Positions 52,037-60,222 of a stretch of DNA of 64,000 nt are shown here, one piece after another. The notes under the pieces are model-generated. The model searched no databases and was not told where the DNA came from. It saw nothing but the letters and a program-made list of their open reading frames with translations. The position numbers and the translations under genes were made by a program. The stretch comes from Winogradskyella thalassocola. Lineage in GTDB: Bacteria; Bacteroidota; Bacteroidia; Flavobacteriales; Flavobacteriaceae. The number at the start of each line of letters is the position of its first letter. The stretch's first letter is position 1. Location of the stretch: contig NZ_FNCZ01000001.1 in the NCBI RefSeq assembly GCF_900099995.1, positions 1,364,001 to 1,428,000 on the forward strand. Direction: 5' to 3'.

Positions 52037-52255
52037 ATGAAACGACAAGAAGACGTTAAAACTATTGACGTGAATATTTCAAGATTTTCAATTGAATTTC
52101 AGGAAATTTTAAAAAACTGTAAGCAAGCGATATCAAAGGAAGGTCCCATTGCTATAGAGATTATAAAGTACGGCCTTCCAATATTTGTGTTAAATAAGAA
52201 TTTGATTCAATTTGAAGGTTTTAGTAAGTATGTAGGATTTTATAGATCAACTTAA
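52037..52255 (+). CDS. truncated DUF1801/YdhG-like protein
   Basis: This 72-residue product resembles the first two-thirds of DUF1801 (YdhG-type, sometimes called iron chaperone-like) proteins. The helical segment FQEILKNCKQAISKEGPIA is followed by IEIIKYGLPIFVLNKNLIQF and ending KYVGFYRST. Full-length members are about 110-150 residues and continue after the GFY motif. Here a TAA follows four residues later, and the downstream bases show no continuation in another frame that I recognise. It may be a remnant, or a short functional form. GTG at 52034 is an alternative start. Confidence 0.5.
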   Translation: MKRQEDVKTIDVNISRFSIEFQEILKNCKQAISKEGPIAIEIIKYGLPIFVLNKNLIQFEGFSKYVGFYRST

Positions 52256-52375
52256 GGTATAGGGATTTGCACTCATAAGTTGATTGCGAAAATTAGAAAT
52301 CAAAGAAATTTAACAGTCATTTAATAAGTGATTCCTAAATTATAGATTTAATTTGTACTCTATTTTAGAATAAAA

Positions 52376-52744
52376 ATGTTTAAGACGCTTTTTAATATAA
52401 TTATAATTGTTGTTGGCTTTGTAACTTCTGTGCACGCCAATGACTTGCAATTATTTAGTAGCGATATTGAACAGTCTGCTTCAGAATCTTCAGACGAAGT
52501 TTACGCGTTTTCGCCAACGCATCATCAATTTATTGATGTACAGAAAGAACAATTTAGTGTTGTTTCTAATGTAAAGGTAGAACCGTCACCATCAGAAGAA
52601 ATCTCGGTAAATAATGATGGTCTTTTTTATCGCAGTAATCAACTTTTTACATTACAGTATGCTCAATTTGTAAGAGCAGAACGCGATAGTATAATTCACA
52701 TTCATTTAAGGGCTATCCTTTTTCCTTTTCACTCTTTTTGGTAA
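52376..52744 (+). CDS. small exported protein of unknown function
   Basis: This 122-residue protein has a plausible signal peptide (to about SVHAN, residue 22), an acidic and Ser-rich middle (DIEQSASESSDEVYAFSP), and a basic-aromatic C-terminus ending ILFPFHSFW. No family recognised. It is monocistronic with AT-rich flanks. The following gap contains a perfect 10-bp palindrome. Confidence 0.6.
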   Translation: MFKTLFNIIIIVVGFVTSVHANDLQLFSSDIEQSASESSDEVYAFSPTHHQFIDVQKEQFSVVSNVKVEPSPSEEISVNNDGLFYRSNQLFTLQYAQFVRAERDSIIHIHLRAILFPFHSFW

Positions 52745-52819
52745 AATAGGTGTAAAACCATTTTTCGTTTAAATAATTTCTAACTAGAAATGGTCTAAAG
52801 CATCCTTAAAACTGATGCC

Positions 52820-52844
52820 TAATATGGCACCATATGCCATATTA
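52820..52844. promoter_or_regulatory. perfect inverted repeat TAATATGGCA-CCATA-TGCCATATTA
   Basis: Ten-base arms with a 5-base spacer lie 41 bp upstream of the gene at 52886 and 75 bp after the previous stop. It is followed by ATTTTTTAC, so it may terminate the upstream transcript. Its symmetry and position also fit a dimeric regulator's operator. I cannot choose between these. Confidence 0.5.
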
Positions 52845-52885
52845 ATTTTTTACACTTTTAATTATTATCAAAGAAATCAAATATC

Positions 52886-53416
52886 ATGGGAACAGGATTA
52901 TTTATTATCGATGCGATTATTATCGCTATCGTTATTTTACCATTTGCACTATTTATAAACGGAAGCAAAAAAAGACAGCGAAAATTACGTAATGCACTTC
53001 AGTCTGAAGCGACGCAAAACAATTGTAAATTGAGTAAAACTGAAGTACATAGTAACTTTGCAATAGGGCTGGATGAGGTTGAAAAAAAGGTGTTTTTTTA
53101 TAAAGAAACAGAAGACTCAGCTTATGCACAGGTTATAGATTTAAAATTTATAGTCTCTTGCAAATTTATAAAAGACAGTAAACGCATTAAGGATAAAACG
53201 AAGCATTACGATGTAATAGATAAAATACAATTGTCTTTTGAGCATCAAAATTTAAAGGAAGTTACCAACTTTGTGCTTTTTAATAATGATGATGAAATGG
53301 CTTTAAATAATGAAATTGTCATTGCGCAAAAATGGCAAGACATTATAAATGACCTTCTAGAAGAAAAGGTGAAGGCTGTGCCGTCAGAAAATGAGAAACA
53401 AGTCGTATTAGCTTAA
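52886..53416 (+). CDS. membrane-anchored protein of unknown function
   Basis: This 176-residue protein has one N-terminal transmembrane helix (about 4-26) followed by a basic stretch (NGSKKRQRKLRNAL) and a cytosolic domain. The domain starts with a Cys-containing segment and has beta-rich sequence (FAIGLDEVEKKVFFY, QVIDLKFIVSCKFIKD). I do not recognise the family, although unnamed flavobacterial proteins of this layout exist. A bidirectional terminator follows. Confidence 0.7.
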   Translation: MGTGLFIIDAIIIAIVILPFALFINGSKKRQRKLRNALQSEATQNNCKLSKTEVHSNFAIGLDEVEKKVFFYKETEDSAYAQVIDLKFIVSCKFIKDSKRIKDKTKHYDVIDKIQLSFEHQNLKEVTNFVLFNNDDEMALNNEIVIAQKWQDIINDLLEEKVKAVPSENEKQVVLA

Positions 53417-53434
53417 ACGAATTGCTTTAGAATA

Positions 53435-53477
53435 AAAAAACCGTCTTTCGAATTTTAATTTTGTAAGACGGTTTTTT
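53435..53477. terminator. bidirectional terminator
   Basis: AAAAAACCGTCTT (53435-53447) pairs perfectly with AAGACGGTTTTTT (53465-53477). A and T tracts on both sides allow it to serve both the rightward gene ending at 53416 and the leftward FUSC gene ending at 53512. Confidence 0.88.
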
Positions 53478-53511
53478 AATGTAAAAATCTGACTAGCAGC
53501 TAATAGAAACA

Positions 53512-55488
53512 TTAATCTACTTTAAATTTAGCTGTCAATTTTAACATCTTCTCACTTAGGCTAAACAACCAATACAGTTGTTCCCAAATTAAATGTGCTT
53601 CTTTATGTGTACGTTCACTATCAGTCTGTGAAATAACGTCAGTAGTGATGCTATTAATAGGAAAGTTGAATGGTTCTGGTTTAAAAATGGAAACGTTTGT
53701 ATATGGATTTTCAAAATTTATAGCCTTTAACTGAGAACAAACCTTATCGAGGTTATCATTAATCTTTTCTGAAATTAATATAAAATTTTCAGAAGCTTCA
53801 GTTGTTACATGGCTTTGAATATAAGTACTCAAAGATGCCAACGACGATAAAAAACTATGGTTAATAACCACAAGTTCATAAATGTCATCTATGTGGTTTT
53901 GTTTAGATTCTGGTTCTTGAGCCATGCGCTGAAATGCAGAACTTAAATTAGAGGTTTGTAAAAAGGCTTCTTTTCGATTTACCTTAAGACTTGTTGGTAC
54001 AATACCTTTTTTCTGATAGTAGGTGCTAATGGATTTAAAAAATGCGGTGTTCGCTTTTAAGCTATCTTTAATGCTATCTCCAATTTCCATAAATGACCAT
54101 GCAGGCCAAAGCCATCGCATTGCCATATAAGAGAGTGCAGCACCAATTAGTGTGTCTATAACTCTAAACTGAATCACCTTTAAAATATCGGGTTGTAAGA
54201 TGGCATAAATAAAGATGACACTCAGTGTAATAAAGGTTGCCGAGGCTTTATAATTTTTCTGAACCATAGAAAACGCAACTACTAAGGATAGTACGCCTAG
54301 CGCACCATAAATGTAGGGATTGTTAATGGTGAAAACTAAGCCACTTGCTATAGCTGCTCCAATGAGCGTACCAATAATTCGGTCTTTAGAACGTGTTTTT
54401 GTAAGGCCGTAACTCGGTCTCATAATTACAATTACAGTAAGTATAATCCAATAAGGATTCTGAAAATCGAAAAATAAACCAATTCCATAACCCAACATTA
54501 CCGCAACAGCTAATCGTAACGAGTGTCTAAAAATGGTTGACCTAAAGCTAAGGTTTCTAAGAATTAATTTAGGGTTGTAATCTTGTGAATCTATAAAACG
54601 TTTTAGTTTGTCATTTTTAATAAAATCATCTGACGTTAATTCAGGATTACCCAACAGCCATTTTATTTTCTTTAATTTTTCAAATTGTTTTTTTTGATAG
54701 TCTAATAGGTTTTGAAGCATTAAATAGCGTTCATAATCTTCAATGTGATTCTCGTTTTTGAATTTTAAAATGTCATGCTCTAACATTTTAAAAGCATCAT
54801 AAAGGACTTTGTTCGACGGAAATAGTTTCGATTTATTGATGTTCTCAGCAATAGAACGCAATTGATGAGAGAATTCTGAAATCAACTTCTGAAAATCAGT
54901 TTTAAATTCAGGATGTTCTTTAAAAAGCAAATCCATTTTATCATAATTCACTGGGTTTGCAACCGCAGTTTCTAACATTTCTACCAGTTGGACAAATACT
55001 AATAAGCGTCTGCTTTGATAGTTAGATTTCCCCGAACTTTTTCGAGATAAGATTAATATTTCACGTAAAGTTTGATGATGCTCGGTTAACGCACTTTGTA
55101 AGGTCATAAGTTGAGTTTGCAAACTGTCTCGATCTGGTTGCTCACCTATGAGTTGTCTTCTAGTATCTAAAAAATCGGCTGTAAGTATAAAGGTTTCATT
55201 TAGTGCTTCTTCGGTTTGAGCTTTTGGGTTGAGTTGAAACCATAATGTGGAAAGCAATAAATACCAAATACCTCCAATACCAATAAACAATGCATATTGA
55301 TAGACCTCTAAGTTTTCTGAAGTATGCGCAAAACTTAAAACCAAAGCCAATAATCCTGAAAAGCTAATTAACGATGCTCTAAAACCATAGATGGAAATAA
55401 AGGCAATACTGAATGTTAAAAATCCTAGAATTGGAAAAAGTAAGTAATTTGAAATATTAAGATAACCACCAATAAAACTAATGACCAC
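53512..55488 (-). CDS. FUSC-family (YccS/AaeB-like) membrane transporter
   Basis: The listed 658 residues start at an internal GTG. They comprise several helices near the start, a long soluble helical domain (about 90-310), then a second helix cluster (about 320-445; LRLAVAVMLGYGIGLFFDFQNPYWIILTVIVIMRPSYG) and a C-terminal cytosolic tail. This is the FUSC architecture of aromatic-acid or small-molecule efflux proteins. RSKDRIIGTLIGA is the typical family segment. The frame stays open and clearly coding upstream to about 55743 (see next entry), so the true protein is longer. Substrate unknown. Confidence 0.85.
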   Translation of the reverse strand: MVISFIGGYLNISNYLLFPILGFLTFSIAFISIYGFRASLISFSGLLALVLSFAHTSENLEVYQYALFIGIGGIWYLLLSTLWFQLNPKAQTEEALNETFILTADFLDTRRQLIGEQPDRDSLQTQLMTLQSALTEHHQTLREILILSRKSSGKSNYQSRRLLVFVQLVEMLETAVANPVNYDKMDLLFKEHPEFKTDFQKLISEFSHQLRSIAENINKSKLFPSNKVLYDAFKMLEHDILKFKNENHIEDYERYLMLQNLLDYQKKQFEKLKKIKWLLGNPELTSDDFIKNDKLKRFIDSQDYNPKLILRNLSFRSTIFRHSLRLAVAVMLGYGIGLFFDFQNPYWIILTVIVIMRPSYGLTKTRSKDRIIGTLIGAAIASGLVFTINNPYIYGALGVLSLVVAFSMVQKNYKASATFITLSVIFIYAILQPDILKVIQFRVIDTLIGAALSYMAMRWLWPAWSFMEIGDSIKDSLKANTAFFKSISTYYQKKGIVPTSLKVNRKEAFLQTSNLSSAFQRMAQEPESKQNHIDDIYELVVINHSFLSSLASLSTYIQSHVTTEASENFILISEKINDNLDKVCSQLKAINFENPYTNVSIFKPEPFNFPINSITTDVISQTDSERTHKEAHLIWEQLYWLFSLSEKMLKLTAKFKVD

Positions 55489-55743
55489 AACTAAAACCGA
55501 AGAAAATAAAATTCCAATTTGCTTATGTTTTAAGCGACCACTAACATCACTTGGAGAACACCAAAATGCACCAAAGCAAAGAGCAAGACCAACTTCAAAT
55601 TGATTAGTTGCGATACCTAAAACTATGGGTATAGTGACAGCAACACCAATTAAAACGGCTTTAGAAAAGCTAGTGCTTTTAAAGAATTCTAATAATTCTT
55701 TAGCGTGTTTTGAAATGAGCGTTAAAATGAGATTAATGATTTT
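55489..55743 (-). other. in-frame N-terminus of the FUSC gene lacking ATG/GTG/TTG
   Basis: The 85 codons upstream of the GTG at 55488 remain in the same frame and encode KIINLILTLISKHAKELL, then LIGVAVTIPIVLGIA, then GLALCFGAFWCSPSDVSGR. This is typical FUSC first-helix and GAFWCSPSD sequence. The frame is open back to a TGA near 55850, yet holds no ATG, GTG or TTG before 55488. An ATT or ATC start (for example 55740 or 55737), a start-codon mutation or a sequence error would explain it. The rest of the 400-bp gap to 55888 shows nothing else. Confidence 0.75.
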
Positions 55744-55888
55744 ATAATTTGGAACAAAGATACGACTTGAATAGGAAGGATATTTTTTTTTATGTTTAAC
55801 TATTATAGAACATTGAAGAAAAATAAAAGCTGTTAACTTTCAATGAAATGAAAATTAACAGCTTTAAAAATTATGGAAAATATTAATG

Positions 55889-57478
55889 TTACTTCATAAT
55901 CCGTGTCAATTGAAAAAACTTCTCGTATTCTTTAGGAATGGTGTCAATGTTTAACAAAGAACCTTCTTCAATAGGTGGGTAGATATCATGATAAGTTTTC
56001 ACGACGTAAAGTCCAACCCTTTTGCTAATGTGATCGCGTGTTAATTCAGCCGGACTATTAAGTCCTGCAGCAGCCACAAGCTCTAAGAAACTGTGAATTG
56101 TTGCTTCATGATAGCGTTGTGCTCGTGGTGCTTTGTCTTCCACAACCAATCCTTTTACTAAAGATGGGTTTTGAGTTGCCACACCAACAGGGCAGGTGTT
56201 AGTGTTACATTGTAACGCTTGTATACAACCAATAGAAAGCATCATAGCACGTGCACTGTTACAACCGTCTGCACCTAAAGCTAAAGCTCTTGCCATGTGA
56301 AAACCTGTGATGATTTTTCCGGCAACAATGACTTTGATATCTTTTCTTAAATTGAAACCCACTAAAGTATCATGTACAAAAATTAACCCTTCACGTAAAG
56401 GCATTCCCATAGAGTTAGAAAATTCTACAGGAGCAGCACCAGTTCCACCTTCACCACCGTCTACGGTTATAAAGTCTGGTAGAATTCCTGTGTAAATCAT
56501 AGCTTCACAAAAATCCATAAATTCTTGTTTCCTACCTAAACAAAGCTTAAAACCAACTGGTTTTCCTTCTGAAAGTTCTCTAAGTTTTTTTATAAAATGC
56601 ATAAACTGAATAGGGTCAGAAAATGCAGAGTGCGAAGGAGGAGAGTGTACTGCAATACCAGGTTTTACGTGTCTGATTTTTGCAATTTCTTCCGTGTTTT
56701 TTGAAGCAGGTAAAATACCACCATGACCAGGTTTAGCACCTTGAGATAATTTAATCTCAATCATCTTAACTTCTTTTCGTAGCGCATTTTCTTTAAAGGT
56801 TACTTCGTTAAAGGTACCATCATCGTGTCGGCAACCAAAATACCCAGTTCCAATTTGCCAAATTAAATCACCGCCATGCTCTAGGTGATAATCACTAATA
56901 GCACCTTCACCAGTATTGTGAGCAAAATTCCCCATTTTAGCTCCTTTATTTAAAGCCAATACAGCATTTTTACTTAAGGATCCAAAACTCATTGCAGAAA
57001 TATTTAGCAAACTTGAAGAATAAGGTTGTTTACAGTCTTTTCCTCCAATGATTAAACGTGGAAATTCACCAATATTTTTTGGGTTTGTTTTGGCGTACAT
57101 AGAATGCTCCAGCCATTCGTAACCAGAATGATAAAGATCCATTTGGGTTCCAAACGGTTCGGTATCGTTTAAGCCTTTTGCTCTTCTGTATATTAAAGAT
57201 CTTAAAATTCGGTTAAGAGGTCTTCCTTCAGTGTCAGTCTCAACAAAATATTGCATTATTTCTGGTCTGATCGACTCTAAAACATATCTAAAACGACCTA
57301 ATAATGGAAAGTTACGTCGTATAGTATGCGAGATTTGAAAAATATCAAAAACCCCTAACAGCACAAGTGGTCCTACAAGCAAAAATAGCCATAAAATAGG
57401 TTGCCAAAAAAATGCTATTCCAACGATAGCTAAAACTACGACTGTAGAAATTATAATAAAATATTCACGAACTTTCAT
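55889..57478 (-). CDS. membrane-anchored FMN-binding glutamate-synthase-family protein
   Basis: This 529-residue protein has two hydrophobic helices at its N-terminus (about 7-45). A GltB-like FMN domain follows, with SLLNISAMSFGSLS, GGDLIWQIGTGYFGC, LSQGAKPGHGG, the FMN-binding GGEGGTGAAP and a [3Fe-4S]-type cysteine cluster (CNSARAMMLSIGCIQ and QCNTNTCPVGVATQ). It lacks the glutamine amidotransferase and C-terminal GXGXG domains of full glutamate synthase. It may oxidise or reduce a different substrate. Such stand-alone proteins are widespread in Bacteroidota, and their reaction is not established. Confidence 0.9.
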   Translation of the reverse strand: MKVREYFIIISTVVVLAIVGIAFFWQPILWLFLLVGPLVLLGVFDIFQISHTIRRNFPLLGRFRYVLESIRPEIMQYFVETDTEGRPLNRILRSLIYRRAKGLNDTEPFGTQMDLYHSGYEWLEHSMYAKTNPKNIGEFPRLIIGGKDCKQPYSSSLLNISAMSFGSLSKNAVLALNKGAKMGNFAHNTGEGAISDYHLEHGGDLIWQIGTGYFGCRHDDGTFNEVTFKENALRKEVKMIEIKLSQGAKPGHGGILPASKNTEEIAKIRHVKPGIAVHSPPSHSAFSDPIQFMHFIKKLRELSEGKPVGFKLCLGRKQEFMDFCEAMIYTGILPDFITVDGGEGGTGAAPVEFSNSMGMPLREGLIFVHDTLVGFNLRKDIKVIVAGKIITGFHMARALALGADGCNSARAMMLSIGCIQALQCNTNTCPVGVATQNPSLVKGLVVEDKAPRAQRYHEATIHSFLELVAAAGLNSPAELTRDHISKRVGLYVVKTYHDIYPPIEEGSLLNIDTIPKEYEKFFQLTRIMK

Positions 57479-57704
57479 GGTGATAATTTTAAATTAATTG
57501 GCAAAGATAAGATTACCCAATCAAATAATAAATTAAAATTATAGAGTTTGTCTTTTTTTACTTAATAATTTTTGAAATTGATAATTATCTCTTTTTATTT
57601 TGTAAATCTCGTAAAAAATATAAAATTAAGAATCGATGTTTCTTCTTCTAGAATTTACTTTTTTAAAGAACTTATAGACGCACAAAATTTAGAAAGAAAT
57701 CTGA

Positions 57705-57926
57705 TTGATAAATGAAGTTAAATTTTTCAGAACGATTAAAACTATTGAAGATGCTAAGTTTTATATTTATATAGTGTATTGTATTTACGAGAACGAAATT
57801 ACCAGAGATGGAGTTACAAAACCCTTAATTACAAAAGTAAAAGAAGATGTTGAGGTTCATTTTGTGAACGACGATTTTGGAAATCATCACTTAAGAATTA
57901 GAGTCCTTTATTTTAATTTAATGTGA
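57705..57926 (+). CDS. possible small protein or remnant (TTG start)
   Basis: A 73-residue frame would need a TTG start at 57705. It has plausible protein-like composition (ITRDGVTKPLITKVKEDVEV, FGNHHLRIRVLYFN) but matches no family I know. It is the only content of the 485-bp gap between the glutamate-synthase-like gene and doxX; the first 220 bp of that gap are AT-rich with no feature. It could be the tail of a decayed gene. Confidence 0.3.
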   Translation: MINEVKFFRTIKTIEDAKFYIYIVYCIYENEITRDGVTKPLITKVKEDVEVHFVNDDFGNHHLRIRVLYFNLM

Positions 57927-57963
57927 AATCTGTTTCTTTGTAAATATCAAAAACATTTCAAAT

Positions 57964-58380
57964 ATGAGAACAAGTAATAATTCTATCAGTACTATTAATG
58001 ATTTAGGTCTTTTGTTATTAAGACTATTTCTAGGCTTAGGTATGTGTTTTGGGCATGGTCTAGGTAAATGGAATATGCTTTTTAGTGGAGGAGATATTCA
58101 ATTTGCTGATCCTTTTGGACTTGGAGCATTCACATCGCTAGTGATGGCTGTGTTTGCAGAGGTTGTTTGTAGTGTTCTTATAGCATTAGGCATATTAACG
58201 CGTTGGGCATTGGTGCCATTAATAATCACTATGTTGGTGGCTGTATTTATAGTTCATATTTCGGATGGCTTTAGTGGTATGGAAAAAGCAATGCTTTATG
58301 GTATGGGTTACATTACCTTGTTATTTACGGGGCCAGGTAAATTTTCTATTGATGCTTTTTTAAAAAGTAAAAACAAATAA
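57964..58380 (+). CDS. DoxX-family membrane protein
   Basis: This 138-residue four-helix membrane protein has the DoxX start DLGLLLLRLFLGLGMCFGHGLGKW, the FGLGAFTSLVMAVFAEVVCSVLIALGILTRWA core and the GYITLLFTGPGKFSIDA end. DoxX proteins are associated with quinone or thiosulfate redox systems and with oxidative stress in other bacteria, but the function of small DoxX proteins in Flavobacteriia is unclear. It is monocistronic. Confidence 0.88.
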   Translation: MRTSNNSISTINDLGLLLLRLFLGLGMCFGHGLGKWNMLFSGGDIQFADPFGLGAFTSLVMAVFAEVVCSVLIALGILTRWALVPLIITMLVAVFIVHISDGFSGMEKAMLYGMGYITLLFTGPGKFSIDAFLKSKNK

Positions 58381-58582
58381 TTTAAAGTAATGGGACTTTA
58401 AGTTTGATTTTCAATACGTGCAAGGTGATATAGGGGACTATGTTTTTTTTGATTTGTGAATTTGTAAAAAATAGTAAAACAAAAGGCAGTTAATAATATA
58501 TGGTGTTAGAATTATAATGACTTTTTACGTTAAATATTATTTAAATTGAAAATGTATTTAAAGCTATCTTATATTGAAACCT

Positions 58583-58590
58583 TATATTTG
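58583..58590 (+). promoter_or_regulatory. -7 element upstream of nhaA (TATATTTG)
   Basis: A full match to TAnnTTTG, 32 bp before the nhaA ATG. No -33 element at the usual distance is evident in the AT-rich 242-bp gap after doxX. Confidence 0.45.
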
Positions 58591-58622
58591 AAATTAATCT
58601 TTTTCGCAACAAAACTATTTAT

Positions 58623-59927
58623 ATGATCAAAGAAGTATTTCTCACACCATTCCAAAAATTCGTAAAAATTGAAAGCTTCAGTGGTATTTTACTATTGCTT
58701 GCTACAATATTAGCTTTAATTTGGGCAAATTCACCTTATGGTGATATTTATAGAGAAATATGGCAATATGATATAGGAGTTGTAACTGAAAGTTTTGAGT
58801 TTAAAAAGCCTTTAATTCTTTGGATTAACGATGGGCTAATGGCGATATTCTTTTTTCTGATTGGATTAGAGATAAAGCGTGAACTCTTGATTGGAGAACT
58901 CAACTCTCCAAAAAAAATCGCATTTCCATTAATTGGTGCCTTAGGAGGTATGTTGGTTCCTGTTGTTTTCTTTTTAGTACTTAATCAAAATCCGGAAACA
59001 ACTAAAGGTTGGGGAATACCGATGGCTACTGATATTGCATTTTCATTAGCTATTTTAAATGCGCTAGGGAAGCGTGTCCCCTTGAGTCTTAAAGTGTTTT
59101 TAACTGCTTTTGCGATTGTAGATGATATTGGTGCAGTGTTGGTTATTGCATTGTTTTATAGTGGAAGTATTAATATAACGTTGTTGTTGATTGCCTTAGC
59201 GATGTTAGTGGTTTTATACATTCTATCATATAAAGGTGTCTATTCTAGATTTCTTATGTTTTTCTTTGGTATAATCATTTGGTTCTTGTTCTTAAAATCT
59301 GGAATTCATCCAACTGTCGCGGGTATATTATTAGCCTTTTCTGTGCCTATAAGACAAAAGATAGATACATCAACGTTTTTAGAGCAATTAGAAAACGTTT
59401 ATAATGATATTAAGACTGCAAGCGTATTAAAAAAGCCAATCCTTTCTACAGAACAAATTCAACATATAGATGATTTAGAGGACTGGTCCTCTAAATTTCA
59501 ATCTCCATTGCAACATTTGGAACATAATTTACATGGTTGGGTGGCCTATTTTATTATTCCAATTTTTGCACTTGCCAATGCAGGGGTTTTAATTTCGGGT
59601 TCAGAAAATCTCGAAATAGCATTGGTTACAAATATTATTATTTGTTTAGTTTTAGGTAAAGGTATTGGTATTAGCTTAATAGTGTTTTTAGCCAAAAAAA
59701 TTAAATTGATAGAAGTGCCAAGTGAGATTAGTTTTAGACACATTTTAGGAGTGTCATTTATCGCAGGTATTGGGTTTACTATGGCTATTTTTATTGCGAG
59801 TTTAGCATTTGCTTCAACTCCAGAATTTATAGATTCTGCTAAAATAGGAATTTTAATAGGGTCATTAATCTCCGCAATTATCGGTTATTTTATTTTGCGT
59901 TCAGCATCATCAAAAACACAATCGTAA
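58623..59927 (+). CDS. nhaA: Na+/H+ antiporter NhaA
   Basis: This 434-residue, 12-helix inner-membrane antiporter exports Na+ (or Li+) in exchange for protons, supporting pH and salt homeostasis. The ion-site aspartates lie in AIVDDIGAVLVIA, the unwound-helix segment in MATDIAFSLAIL, and FFLIGLEIKREL is the family's early motif. A soluble loop (about 255-305) is longer than in E. coli NhaA, as is usual for Bacteroidota. Its presence fits a marine lifestyle. Confidence 0.95.
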   Translation: MIKEVFLTPFQKFVKIESFSGILLLLATILALIWANSPYGDIYREIWQYDIGVVTESFEFKKPLILWINDGLMAIFFFLIGLEIKRELLIGELNSPKKIAFPLIGALGGMLVPVVFFLVLNQNPETTKGWGIPMATDIAFSLAILNALGKRVPLSLKVFLTAFAIVDDIGAVLVIALFYSGSINITLLLIALAMLVVLYILSYKGVYSRFLMFFFGIIIWFLFLKSGIHPTVAGILLAFSVPIRQKIDTSTFLEQLENVYNDIKTASVLKKPILSTEQIQHIDDLEDWSSKFQSPLQHLEHNLHGWVAYFIIPIFALANAGVLISGSENLEIALVTNIIICLVLGKGIGISLIVFLAKKIKLIEVPSEISFRHILGVSFIAGIGFTMAIFIASLAFASTPEFIDSAKIGILIGSLISAIIGYFILRSASSKTQS

Positions 59928-60174
59928 CTCATACAGAATGGATTTGTTATTTTTCTACAAGGAATTGGTTTTTCAATTTTTGTTCCATTATAAATAAATT
60001 AAGAAAAATCTCTTTGTATTAAAATGATGTGTTTTTTTAGCAAATGTGCTTTATTGGCTTACTGACAAGGAGTATATAAATGGTGGACGATATTGATTTT
60101 AAAAAAATGTAATATTTACTTAGAATCTAGTTTAGTTATTTAATAATAAAACCTCTTTTTATTATGGAAAGTGT

Positions 60175-60182
60175 TATTTTTG
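60175..60182 (+). promoter_or_regulatory. -7 element upstream of glutamate dehydrogenase (TATTTTTG)
   Basis: A complete TAnnTTTG match, 40 bp before the ATG. The rest of the 295-bp gap after nhaA is AT-rich with no other feature recognised. Confidence 0.4.
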
Positions 60183-60222
60183 CTGCGTAAAAATATATAA
60201 TTCCAAAAATACGAGCACATAA

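Noticed and set aside
29478-52255. An integrative mobile element spanning the protease locus
   Set aside because: No integrase, relaxase, transposase or flanking duplication of the tRNA 3' end was found, so only the tRNA neighbourhood hints at it.
52825-52838. TGGCAC at 52825 as a sigma-54 promoter
   Set aside because: The GC that follows is 2 bp too close for a -24/-12 pair, and the bases belong to a perfect palindrome.
55489-55888. A separate small gene upstream of the FUSC transporter
   Set aside because: The frame is continuous with the transporter and encodes its conserved first helices.
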